From Collybiopsis luxurians FD-317 M1 (taxonomy: Eukaryota > Basidiomycota > Agaricomycetes > Agaricales > Omphalotaceae), in contig KN834866.1 of NCBI GenBank assembly GCA_000827265.1, forward strand, positions 7,737-71,736: a stretch of 64,000 bases of DNA, in the 5' to 3' direction. Positions 24,895 to 34,878 of this stretch are shown here, in pieces (position 1 is the stretch's first letter; every line of letters begins with the position of its first letter). The notes below the pieces were generated by a model. That model saw only the letters and a program-made list of their open reading frames with translations, had not been told where the DNA came from and ran no database searches. The position numbers and the translations under genes are program-made.

Positions 24895-25110
24895 GGAAAT
24901 TTACAGCTCAGAATCAACAGCTTTCGATGCCAGAGTTATATATTTCTCACTGCTAAGAAATTTGCTGATCGTTTGCTGGGTGCTCAAAAGGACTTGCTGG
25001 GCCTTTTTTGGGGCTCCTTCGCTTAGGGGACAAAGACCTGAGGATACGAAGCGAGTGGAGTAGACGATTCTGCACCTTAGAGCAAGCGCTGAAGAATTGG
25101 GAGGTGCCGG
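24895..25110 (-). pseudogene. ATP20-derived 5' exon between C1 and B1
   Basis: The minus strand reads LRCRIVYSTRFVSSG (presequence-like), GAPKKAQQVLLSTQQTISK and ASKAVDSEL before a stop. This matches the order presequence, QKKAQ, AGxxGNLLG of ATP20, with the end lost. It is repeated in every C unit. Confidence 0.5.
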
Positions 25111-25560
25111 TCTTAGAGGAGGCAAGAATTCTCACAGATGCCGTCCCGCACAGCTCGCTCACCAATTTAGGTTCTCGATTCTCATTGATCTCATCGCCTA
25201 CGTACCCTTCATTTGTGTTCTTATTAACTTCGATAGCATTTGTATCTGCTTCCCTGAAGGATCTAGCTGTGTTGATGATGGGGTGTCTTGTATTGACTAT
25301 CAAGTTATGAAAACGGCTGCGAAGTGACAATGACAGTCCGAATCTTGTTCAAACATTAAAGGAGCAAATGAGGTATACGCGTGTTCTCAGATTCGTCCAT
25401 GCAGTTCACGGTAACAGTATATTCAGTTTCCGACTAACGCTCATTTGAGATCGTTCGAAATCTACTCAACTTAAAGGATTGGCATGGCGCAGTCCGTTCG
25501 ATCCTTCTGCATAACGGTAACCTTGCATATGTTCAACTCAGGATGTGCGGCCGCACAGCC

Positions 25561-25567
25561 TTATAAT
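25561..25567 (+). promoter_or_regulatory. TATA-like box of B1
   Basis: TTATAAT, 91 bp before the ATG, followed by the invariant leader block CTATCCCCACATCATCAG near 25610. Identical spacing is seen in B2, B4, B5 and B6. Confidence 0.6.
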
Positions 25568-25651
25568 CGAGGTTTATAGTCCGTTATTCCTTTAGCCTTG
25601 TTAATTCGCTATCCCCACATCATCAGTGAGGCCTTCGACTTGCTGCCAGTA

Positions 25652-27239
25652 ATGGAAGCAAACGGCACACTCACCATTGCCACCAACGATTCTTGCGATA
25701 ACATCCACCAATGTCGTACCCTTTTCCAGATAGTTTGGAGTTGTGTTAGTGTCCTCATCGCGTGCACATGGGTGGCAATCCATCCAAACGTACCTTCGCC
25801 CCGGGAGGGCGTTTTAAGCATCTTAGCCAGGAAGGTCGGGTTAATGATAGTAACTCTTATTGCACCCGAGGTGGTGGTGTTGTGGGCCGCGCGGCAATGG
25901 TTTTCAGCAAGGGAGCTAGCCAAGCGTGAGTGACGAATGTTAATGCTCTCATGTGACCGCTCACGGAGCAGCCGCAGGCCATAGAGATAAAGGATGGAGC
26001 GTTTCGCATGGATTCCTCTTTCTCATGGGTGGATTTGCTCGGTTCAATGGGGATGATCTTCGATATGTTCTACGCTACCCTGGTCTTTACGAACGTTACG
26101 GAGCGCACCCAGAAGATCTCAAATTCATTGGTAGGATACCGAAACGCGAAATCAAAGACCGCAGTCACAGCGACGGTTTCGCAAAGTTCATAGCTGTAGG
26201 ACAAACAGCCTGGTTCGTAGTCCAACTTATAGCTCGAAAAGCTCGGCATCTACCCATCACAGAGCTTGAAATCATGACCGTTGCCTTTGCAGCAATGAAT
26301 GTCCTGATCTACTTTTTCTGGTGGTACAAACCTCTGGGAGTTGGCTGCCATATTCGTATCCAGGACCACCACAGTGTGGTAGTTCAAGAAGATGAAAATG
26401 GGAGAGCTTCTGGTATTCGCATCACAGAGGCTGCTGGGGAGGTTCCTAGTTTCGACTCCTCCGAGGCTGAAGCGGCACCGCTTCTTTCTGGCCATGCGGT
26501 CTCAAGGAAACGGGTATACTCATTCTGGAAACAGATGCGACAAACTGCCTTTTCCATTGTTTGGGATATATGGGAATATTTGTCCTATGCGGCCTCAAGG
26601 AAACGGGTGTACTCATTCTGGAAACAGTTGCGACAAACTGTCGTGTCCATTGTCAGGGATATCTGGGAATATTTGTCCCAGTCATGGGACGATTTTTATG
26701 GCTCAAGCAGAGCTACAAAATGGCAAATTGTTGGCGGAATTTTGATTGCACCATTTTCGATACCCATCACGATTTTGATCAACATCATCTTTGAGGAGCA
26801 TGGCGCATTTTACAACCACTCTTTAACCAAAACACCATCCTTTGCACGAACTCCACGCCTGGAACCCTCAAAAAAACAGGATCAATACATTGCGTATGGG
26901 GCAGCCATTCTCTTCGGTGCAATTCACTGCATTGCGTGGGCATTTGCATTCCCCAGCACAGTTGAGCGAGTGTCGTGGAGGATTGCTTCTGTTATTGTCA
27001 CTTGTGCGCCATTATGTTTGGCTTTCATGGTGTATTTTGGTGACCCAGATGAATATGATCTACCAAGCCCTTGGGATTCCCTACTTGGACACACAGTATT
27101 TGTCTTTGGTCTTGTTCTCTCGTTCACTTATATTTTATCTCGAATTACTCTGATTGTTTTGCCCTTCTTAGCATTACGCGATTTACCTACGGGTGCATTT
27201 GAAAATGTGGAATGGACCTCTTTCATTCCGCACATATAG
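25652..27239 (+). CDS. B1: multi-pass membrane protein of a basidiomycete-specific family (511 aa)
   Basis: Exons 25652-25925 and 25978-27239 join in phase 1 across a 52-nt intron (GTGAGT...CGCAG). I chose the ATG at 25652 because MEANGTLTIATNDSCDN is conserved from there in all copies. Predicted membrane segments: about 23-43 (ending TWVAIHPNVP), 62-82, 160-177 (QTAWFVVQL), 188-207 (ending in FFWWYKPLGV), one near 360, two around the motif AWAFAFPSTVERVSWR, and the last before LPFLALRDLP. It ends WTSFIPHI. The GWSVSHGFLFLMGGF motif (97-111) lies just after the splice site. Between segments 4 and 5 a hydrophilic loop carries a 31-residue tandem repeat. From memory, this layout is that of a large Agaricomycete family with no assigned function; no catalytic motif is visible. 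Confidence 0.88.
26502..26687 (+). repeat. 93-bp tandem repeat in B1 coding sequence
   Basis: Two in-frame copies (26502-26594 and 26595-26687, the second diverging at its end) encode SRKRVYSFWKQxRQTxxSIV followed by xDIWEYLS. B6 has only one copy, which accounts for its being 31 residues shorter than B3. Confidence 0.85.
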
Positions 27240-27559
27240 GCATCTGCAATTACATTTCCTTCTTGATTCTTCATGTACTACTTCTTGAATTGGTCGTTAG
27301 TTGTATTCATTGTACATCCACACACTCTGTTGAACCCTCTATGTCTAGTCTTGTTTTTCATTTTTTAAGTAGTATAGCGATGATATGTTATGCAATTCCA
27401 TTTTTTTATCCTGGGGGCAGCAGGCGCTGGGGCTGTATCCGACATCCAACGCGCACTTATTGAAGTTCTTTTATATTTTGTTCAATCATCACGAATGGAA
27501 CCGAGACTGAACAATTTGATCCTTGATGTAGCACACTTTGAAACTCTTAGACTCGAAGA

Positions 27560-27745
27560 GAACCGAAAGGCCAGCGACTCTCGAATTAGAAACCACTTGC
27601 TCAGTTGTTATCTCTTCCAGAAGTCCCGCAGTCTATGTCTTGCTGTACTGTGGAAGATTCTATTCGCTGTCGGCTGCGTGCTCGATATGAATCGCTGAGC
27701 CTTCTTTTGGGCAGCTTCAACTGTGGGATGGAACCTGTAGATGCG
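27560..27745 (-). pseudogene. ATP20-derived 5' exon fragment (D1, distal)
   Basis: The minus strand carries the VEAAQKKAQ-type motif (plus-strand CTTCTTTTGGGCAGCTTCAA). The best copy is in D5, where TVETAQKKAQRFISSTQQT is unbroken. Confidence 0.45.
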
Positions 27746-28189
27746 CAGAGACCGGATTTGGTGGTTCTAGGTCAAAGTTGAAGGCCGTAGCATTGCGAAG
27801 TGAAGATCACAGGGGGAAGGAAGGAAGGCAGGAAGGATTTATTACACGGCGGAGGAAGTAACAGTGACCAGCTCATCAGTTGGTATGTAGCTCCATCGAT
27901 CTGATTACACGTTGCGGTATCGTAGCCAAAGCTATCTGGTTTTATGGTTATATGTAATGCAAATGATCAGGTTACATCGATCCCCGACTCCCCATGTATT
28001 GACTGCAGGTTCGTAACTTCATCGGCCTACAATTAGTATCTAAGTTCGCAACCACATTGCGGGTGTAAAAAGGTCCGAGTATAGGGCTTGATAGGTCTCG
28101 GAGCTTGTAACCGACAATACTCCTTCATTCGACCACTTTGTCAGTGTATAGTAGTAGGGCGAAAGCATTAAGCATGATTATAGAGAGGC

Positions 28190-28620
28190 ACACGGGCGTC
28201 GATTCAAAAATAACATGTACCTTGAGACTGATGGCCGGAGACTTCTGTAGTACAGTATGGTTTCAGCGGAAGGAGGTCAAAGACCATCGACCAAGTAGAC
28301 GTGTTTGAGAATGACACAGAAATGGGATGTGCTGAATAGAGCTCGCTGCTTACGTACAATGTTCGAGGTAGGATTTAGGCTTTTAGTCGTCCCAAAGCAA
28401 AACACGAAGACGATCCCAGTAGGAAAAACTACTTTTACGTAGAAAATCACTTACATCTGAACAACGAGCGAGTCCCAAGTGAGTCCCTTTGTGACTCAAA
28501 GAGCATTTGACATAGATAATATCCATTCTTCTTACGACCTCTTTCGCGCTGTCGAAGGTTTTGCTCACTGTTCAGCATTCACACTAGCCAGATGCTTGTT
28601 CGTCTCATCCCATGAATCCA
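28190..28620 (-). pseudogene. ATP20-derived fragment (D1, proximal)
   Basis: The minus strand has MRRTSIWL (presequence-like), KTFDSAKEVVRR, a GTAAGT donor near 28450, and about 150 bp on a block that aligns base by base with the ATP20 exon-2 segment encoding EILKHVHRAEGL in copy 2. Frames are broken. Confidence 0.5.
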
Positions 28621-28963
28621 GCACGAGAGGTCAAGGTAATCATGTATTGTACAACTGCATACAATTTCTTGCGTTAAAATTCTGCTAGAGAGGAGGAAGG
28701 AGATGCCATACCAGATAAAGTATATACGTCCACGGTTGCAGAACGAATCAATACTGCACCGAAAATCCACATATGTCAATAGCTCGTGTTCCATCCATCC
28801 GCAGCTTACGACGAGACCGCCGTTCAGTCGATCGCTTCCTCTCGACCTGTTATATACAATACATCCATCACGCAGCAGTCAGGTATCGTAGAAATAGGTT
28901 GGATGGTCAAAGTTTGAAATCGAGTTGGCAGGATTTGAATGATCTAGATGGATGTGTTGGGGG

Positions 28964-30234
28964 TAGTGTTCCGAATGGCTGGTTCCAACCAACGGCTCGC
29001 CGCTCCTAAGCCGATCTAAGAGCCGAGCTGAGCCACGCTGCCTATTTTTAGCTCACAGCCACTCGCAGCCGCTTAGTTATGGCTCGTGTGCTGATTCTGG
29101 ACAGGACGTGAGAATTCTGAGCTGCCCTCAGATATCATTGATTAATACGTCGCATGTTTGGGTTTATACATATTGATTCTCACATTTGGGGTTAGGACCA
29201 TTTTGGCATTGTATTGGCCACAAACACGCATTCTTTGGCTATGATTAATCATGTATGCTGTCGCATCCGGTCCATATTGATCCTATCGCACTTCATATCT
29301 ATTATCCTAATAATCTTTTGGCAGGCTTTCTCTTTATTTTTTACTGAGTACCAAGAGGCTCTTGGAACTCACAATTTGATACCAGATGACTGGAAAGCTC
29401 TGGAAGAATTTCAAGATGTATTAAAGGTAACTTGATTCTAGATTACCTGAACCATGATAATCATACCTCAATGACAGGTCCCCCACACCTTTCAACAATT
29501 CCACTCAGCTGAGAAAACACCAACACTGTGCTGGGCACTACCATCCTTTGAGGTTATGATACAGTCATATCAGATAGAGAAAAGGAAGCATCCACATTTA
29601 GAAGCTGCGGCACAGGGACAAACTCAAAGAGTATTTAAGCTATATTCGAGGCATCCCTGCTTATACTCTGGCCATGGGTATGTTATTATATGACGGAGAA
29701 TAAATCTCTACTCACAGACACTGATTTTCAACCTGTAACCCATTGGCAAAGTTAGATTTTTACACAGGAGACTCCATCCAATATGAACAAGCAAAGGGAG
29801 TGTTTCTTGCAGTTGTGAGTCTGAGTATGATTGTTCAAATCAGGTTATTAATAATTTCAAAGGTTCAACAGTGTAGCAATGAGGATGATGATAATGAAGA
29901 TGATACTTTGGAGCCAGTACGAAGTACTGGTTTATCCTTTGCTGATCGTTTCTTGCAGCCAAATTGGGGCCAGAATCATTTATCATCAAAGAAAGAAGTG
30001 GATCTATATCTAAGGGAGCCGTTTATAGATTGTGAACCTCTTCTATACTGGAAGGTGAGAAAGCGGAGGAATCAGTTGCATTCACTTTGCTGATTGTTGC
30101 TCATCCAGGAAAACCAGAGCCGATTTCCCCGAATTTTCAAGCTTGCAATGGACATTCTTCCAATTCAGGGTACATCTGTACCATGTGAGCGTGTTTTTTC
30201 TTCAGCTCTTGAAACTCTCACTGTGCGACGGTCA
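28964..30234 (+). mobile_element. Truncated hAT-family DNA transposon with decayed transposase
   Basis: The left end TAGTGTTCCGAATGGCTGG, followed by GAGCCGAGC-type subterminal motifs, resembles basidiomycete hAT ends. Coding remnants on the plus strand: LIPDDWKALEEFQDVLK (29370-29426), a 51-nt intron, TPTLCWALPSFEVMIQSY (near 29517), a stop near 29750, and the C-terminal dimerisation motif DILPIQGTSVPCERVFSSA (near 30150-30205), which is diagnostic for hAT. The element stops inside this domain at about 30235, where array unit 2 begins, so the right end is missing. It is inactive. Confidence 0.8.
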
Positions 30235-30236
30235 TT

Positions 30237-30312
30237 TTTCACACGTCAAGAGATTTGCTGTCCGTTTGCTGCGTGCTCGAAAGGACTTGCCGAGTCTTTT
30301 TTTTGGACGCCT
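30237..30312 (-). pseudogene. ATP20-derived 5' exon fragment (A2 leader)
   Basis: Same fragment as at 20985-21070; here it directly abuts the hAT remnant and creates a chimeric open frame. Confidence 0.45.
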
Positions 30313-30714
30313 TTAGCTTAAGGATTAGGGTTTGAAACGAACGGATTAAGGAATTCTGAGTCTACGGCATAAAACAGGGTGCCGAAGCATTGCCAGGTGA
30401 CTTGGTGTGGGTCGCTTCTCAGATCTCAGTCCCTACTTACCTACGTATCCCAAATGTACTCTTAACCTAGGCTCTCATGAGGTGTTGAAAAGATCTGCAT
30501 CTGCTTTTCTGAGGTACCTATCTGCCTCGATGGTAGGCGACATGTCAAGTTACGAAGACAGTCAGAGTTGACCATGCACCTCACAGCGGCTGTTCACTGA
30601 CTGATGCTCATTATCTACTGTACTCGTAGGACTGGCATGAGGCAGTCCGTGCCATCGATCTGGATAACGGCAAGGCTTGCATATGTCGATCTCATGATGT
30701 GCAGTCATATACCC

Positions 30715-30721
30715 TTATAAT
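30715..30721 (+). promoter_or_regulatory. TATA-like box of A2
   Basis: TTATAAT, 93 bp before the A2 ATG. Confidence 0.55.
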
Positions 30722-30807
30722 CGAAGTCCATAGTCAGTCACTCAGTGTGTAGCTTTCAGTTTGGCTACTCTCACGTCGTCAGTTGGACCTTTGACTTGCT
30801 ATCAACG

Positions 30808-32293
30808 ATGGAAGCAAACGATACAATCGCCATCGCTACCAACGGCTCTTGCGATCACATTTGTCAATGTTGCACCCCCTTTCAAACTGTTTGGAGCTGC
30901 GTTACTGTGCTCATCCCATGTCCTTGGGTTGCAGTCCATCCAAACGTACCTTCGCCCCGGGATGGGTTTTGGAGAGTTTTAGGCACGAAGATCGGGTTAA
31001 TGGTCGTAACCCTTCTCGCCGCCAAGTTAATGGTGTTGTGGGCTGCCCGGCAGTGGTTTTCAGCAAGGGAGCTCGCCGAGCGTGAGTGATGAGTATCCAT
31101 GTTCTCAACTTCTCATATGTCCGCTCATCTTCAGCTATGTACCCAACGCTGAAACATGTCCTTTGCGTTCTTCTTACTGAAGGTTGGTTTTTCACAGCAC
31201 AGTGGGACCCGTCTAGAAGGAATTTCCTGCTATCAACATTTATCCTTCAAGGAGGAAAGGTTCATCAGTAGGATACCGGAAGGGCAAATCAAAAACCACC
31301 GTCACAGCGATGTTTTTTCGGAAGGTTATAGCTATAAGGCAGACAGCGTGGTCCAGCTTTGAGCTCGATGGGCTCGGAGCTTGCCGGTCACGGAGCTTTA
31401 AATCATGACTGTTGTGTTCGCGATAATGACTTTCCTGATATGCTTCTTCTGATGGGACAAACCTCTGGGAGATGCTACTCATATTTATGTCGAGGACCCA
31501 ACAACCGATTGGTCTGAAAATGATCTTGTTTTTGGACACTCTAGAGTTTGAAAAGACGGCGTCCGGGAACGGTCAAGGGGTCCAAAAATCTCCAAAACAT
31601 TGAGTGTACTCATTCGGGGAACGAATTCGACAAACGGTTATTTCCATCGTCATGAATATCCGTAAATATCTGTCGCTTTCGTGGTATTACTTTTCCGGCT
31701 TAGCAAAGTGGGACACTATCTTAGAAAAGCTGCGAATTGTGGGTGTGACGTTAACTTTGCACTTTGGTTACCCATCTTGATTTTCCGCAACATCTTTGAG
31801 ATAAATGGCGTATTTAATCAGCGTTTTGCTTACTACCAGATACCCAACTTTACACGAACTGTAGACCTGGAACCCTCGGATAAACGGGACCGATACATTG
31901 CGTGTGGTCTGTTTGGTGAGATTCACTGCGCTGCGTGGGCATTTGCGTTCCCCAGCGCAGTTGAACGAGTCTTGTGAAGGATCTCTTCTGTTACTGTCAC
32001 TTGGGCGCCGTTGTATTTAGCTTTACTAGTTTGCTGGAACCGGGATCTATCTTAGGATAACCCAGGTGGATTTATTGCACACTGCTTTATTTTTGCTGTC
32101 TTGATTGTTTACATTTTCGCTCGTGATTGTTTTGCCTTCCATAGCTTTACGATATCCAACGGTGGCTGCGTTCGAAGATGGGACATGGTCATATTCCATT
32201 CCGCATATGTATGCGTCTTCGCCTTCTTACATCTTCGCGTACTATTTTTTTGAATCAGTGGTCTGTTGGACTAGTCCTGTAATACATTTTTGA
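30808..32293 (+). pseudogene. A2: multi-pass membrane protein family, pseudogene
   Basis: Exon 1 (30808-31081) is fully open, with TWVAIHPNVP-like PWVAVHPNVPS and the phase-1 donor; the TGG that is TGA in A1 is intact. Intron 31082-31134. Exon 2 then breaks as in A1: the MGGF region has changed (EGWF), later pieces lie in three frames, and the same TGA follows AFPSAVERV near 31975. A short deletion relative to A1 lies near 32115. The last open piece ends TGA at 32293. The shared lesions show that A was already dead before the 9.2-kb duplication, while intact exon 1 suggests that decay began in exon 2. Confidence 0.8.
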
Positions 32294-33101
32294 TTAATAA
32301 TGTAGTGTAACGATACCATTGAGCACAAATTTTCTTGCCTGGACTGGCACTGGATCACCGACAACAGACTTAGTACCTAGAACAAGAATCGACGTACGGT
32401 ATACGTACCCTGTCGTATATCAAGAGGCACGAAGGCCATTCAATACCTTGCATTCACTTCGATAAGAGGAGTTGAAAGATCCAACATGAAAGATCAGGGA
32501 AAAATTTAATGCACGACTCGTACGACTTTGGAAAGAATTAGCCGTGAGTATCTTTCGAGAGGGCAGTCAAAAGATACCGTACCCAAATAATCAATCTACA
32601 ACCATCGTCTCCGACTCCACAAACGAATTACCGCTTGTGACTGGAAATACATATCTATCACTGATTCGCCGTCCGCCTACCAGCGACATAAAGCACTTAT
32701 GGCGAAGCAGTCGTTGAACTGGTCGCTTCGTCTTGATTTGCAATATAGATCCACTACGCTACAGTGAAGCACCGTGGAAATAGATTGGACGGTTTTAGTT
32801 TGAGGTCGAGTTAGCACGATTAGAATTTTGTAGACGGATGTGGCAGAAGTTTTCAGTTAACAAAATAATGATCCTCTACCTCCAGGCTCTGATGGTCCGA
32901 GATTCAACAAGTATTGTCCAGCTCCCTCTTCCCTTTCGCCGTTACTTATTGTGACCGGATGGCCCTAAACCCTCCGCCGCATCCTGAAAGTAACATTCAA
33001 TAGCACGCTATCATTTAACAGTTTTGCATAGTCCTTTGTTCGAAGGTCTGGATTGGAGAAAGAGTGAAAGGAGATGACGCTCGAAGAACAAGCCTAAATT
33101 T

Positions 33102-33117
33102 GACGCCCGTAGGCGTC
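33102..33117. promoter_or_regulatory. GACGCC-CGTA-GGCGTC palindrome upstream of C2
   Basis: Same element as at 23867, with a 4-bp centre, 177 bp before the C2 ATG. Confidence 0.4.
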
Positions 33118-33293
33118 TGTACGGAAAAAATTTCTCCAGCGACCGGCCCGCAATCTCTTTCTCCAACCGCTCCCCTACTAACTCACCTCTGTTACTCCCT
33201 AATCCTCTTCCTAATCGACCTATAACGCGCTGGAATACCGTTACCTGAACTTCAAACCCCGAACAAGGTTATTCACGATGACCGCCCAAAGAA

Positions 33294-33791
33294 ATGTCCG
33301 GAACTTATTCGTTCCAGCATGCGGCTGCGTTTACACCTGCAATCAAACAAAGGCCTACTCACGATTCAAGGGCAGGAAAATGCTTAGAAATCAGAGGAGC
33401 GTCCAGTATGCTAGAAAATTCGGTTCGAGGAACAGGTATAAGGTACGCTTTTTCTAATTTCGTTCGTCTTTTCCGTTAAGCTGATTTCTCCTTCCCGTAC
33501 ACAAGTTCTTTCTACATATTTTCTACGTACAAAGGTGTCGATGCTCAGTATACTCAATATACTCTTCGTATTCTTCACCTAACTTTGATATTTCGCGAGA
33601 TTGGCCTAATTTACAACAACATATCTCCTACTGTGATTCCCCTGGCCGGTTCTTCGTCGATCTCTGCTGTCACGTCGCTGTTTGACCCTTACCTCATTCA
33701 CATCGTGAGCTCTCTCCGACGGTGTATCGGTTTCATCGATCAATCGTTTGCATTTGCTGGTCCGACTCATCTCACCAACACATCTCAATAG
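33294..33791 (+). CDS. C2: short two-exon hypothetical protein (144 aa)
   Basis: Exons 33294-33442 and 33506-33791 join in phase 2 across a 63-nt intron. The protein starts MSGTYSFQHAAAFTPAIKQR. Exon 2 gives VDAQYTQYTLRILHLTLIF, SISAVTSLFDPYLIHIVSSL and FIDQSFAFAGPTHLTNTSQ. It is slightly closer to an apparent family consensus than C1 (LFDPYLIHI against LSSPYLFHI). Weakly hydrophobic stretches occur but no clear membrane segment. Its ATG is 1.6 kb upstream of the B2 ATG. No function can be named. Confidence 0.58.
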
Positions 33792-34149
33792 TCTATACGA
33801 AACACGGTCATGCTCTTAGGGTTCGGAGCGATGAATGAGACGATTGCTACGCTGTTGTCCTTTGTCGTTTCTGTCACCCCCCCCATCCCTCCAGAAGCGC
33901 GGATTTGGGTGTTGCGAATAAGTAGTACAAGTTGGAGCGAGCTGTAGTACGGGGAACAACCTCTGACCGTCTCTCACTTCAGGATCGACGACTCGATCTG
34001 ATAGTTGCGTAGAGCTTCAATACTGTTGATACATCACAGTCTAAAGCAAGGTATCATTCGGATTTCGATGGACGAATCCAGAGGAGGGAAAACGCGAAAA
34101 TAATCTGCCGCAGGAGAAAAGAGTTTACATCCGAGGAAATTTACAGTTC

Positions 34150-34385
34150 CACAAAATCCACAGCTTTCGATGCCAGAGTCATATTTCACGCTGTCAAGAA
34201 AGTTGCTGGTCGTTTGCCGGTTGCTCGAAAGGACTTGCTGAGCTTTTTTGGGGGCCTCTTCGCCTTGGGGACAAAGACCTGACGATACGAAGCGAGTGGA
34301 GTAGACGATTCTGCACCTTAGAGCAAGTACTGAAGCATCGGGAGGTGCAGGTGGTAGAGGAGGCAAGAATTGTGACAGATGCTGT
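34150..34385 (-). pseudogene. ATP20-derived 5' exon between C2 and B2
   Basis: Minus strand: LALRCRIVYSTRFVSSG, then EAPKKAQQVLSSNRQT, then SNFLDSV and VNFLG followed by a GTAAAC junction. One frame break occurs near YDSGIESC. Confidence 0.5.
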
Positions 34386-34787
34386 CCCGCATAGCTCACT
34401 CACCAATTTAGGTTCTCGACTCTCATCGATCTCATCGCCTATGTACCCTTGATTTGGGTTCTTAGAGGGCATTTGCTTCTGCTCCCCTGAAGGACCTAAT
34501 CTGTGTGGACGGTGGGGTGTCATGTATTGACTATCAAGTCATGAAAACGGCTGCGAACTGACAATGACAGTCCGAACCTGTGTTCAAACATCAAAAGAGC
34601 AAATGAGGTATATGCATGTTTTCGGATTCATCCATGCAGTTCCATTCAGTTTCTGACTAACGCTCATTTGAGATCGTTCGAAATCCAACTCATGGAATTG
34701 GCATGGCGCAATGGCGCAATCCGTTCGATCGTTCTGCATAACGGTAGCCTTGCATATGTTTTGCTCAGGATGTGCGGTCGTGCAGTC

Positions 34788-34794
34788 TTATAAT
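34788..34794 (+). promoter_or_regulatory. TATA-like box of B2
   Basis: TTATAAT, 91 bp before the B2 ATG, with the same leader block as B1. Confidence 0.6.
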
Positions 34795-34878
34795 CGAGGT
34801 TTATAGTCCGTTATTTCTTTAGCCTTGTTAATTCGCTATCCCCACATCATCAGTTAGGCCTTTGACTTGTTACCGGCA

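Larger units (their letters stand above)
20250..28963 (+). repeat. Array unit 1 (A1, C1, B1, D1)
   Basis: Landmarks recur in unit 2 at a constant offset: A start 21587 vs 30808 (9221), C start 24053 vs 33294 (9241), B start 25652 vs 34879 (9227). The left 740 bp (20250-20990) has its only counterpart at 50385-51120. The unit ends where a hAT element begins at 28964. Confidence 0.85.
27240..28963 (+). repeat. Spacer D1 (B 3' flank plus ATP20 debris)
   Basis: Homologous to D2-D5. It includes the B 3' flank, a purine-rich GGAAGGAAGG tract near 27820, and the conserved stretch 28700-28960. No plus-strand gene is supported. Confidence 0.75.

Noticed and set aside
30094..30321. 75-codon open frame ending in an ATP20-like stretch
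   Set aside because: A chimera: hAT dimerisation domain up to about 30234 joined to array sequence; not a real protein.
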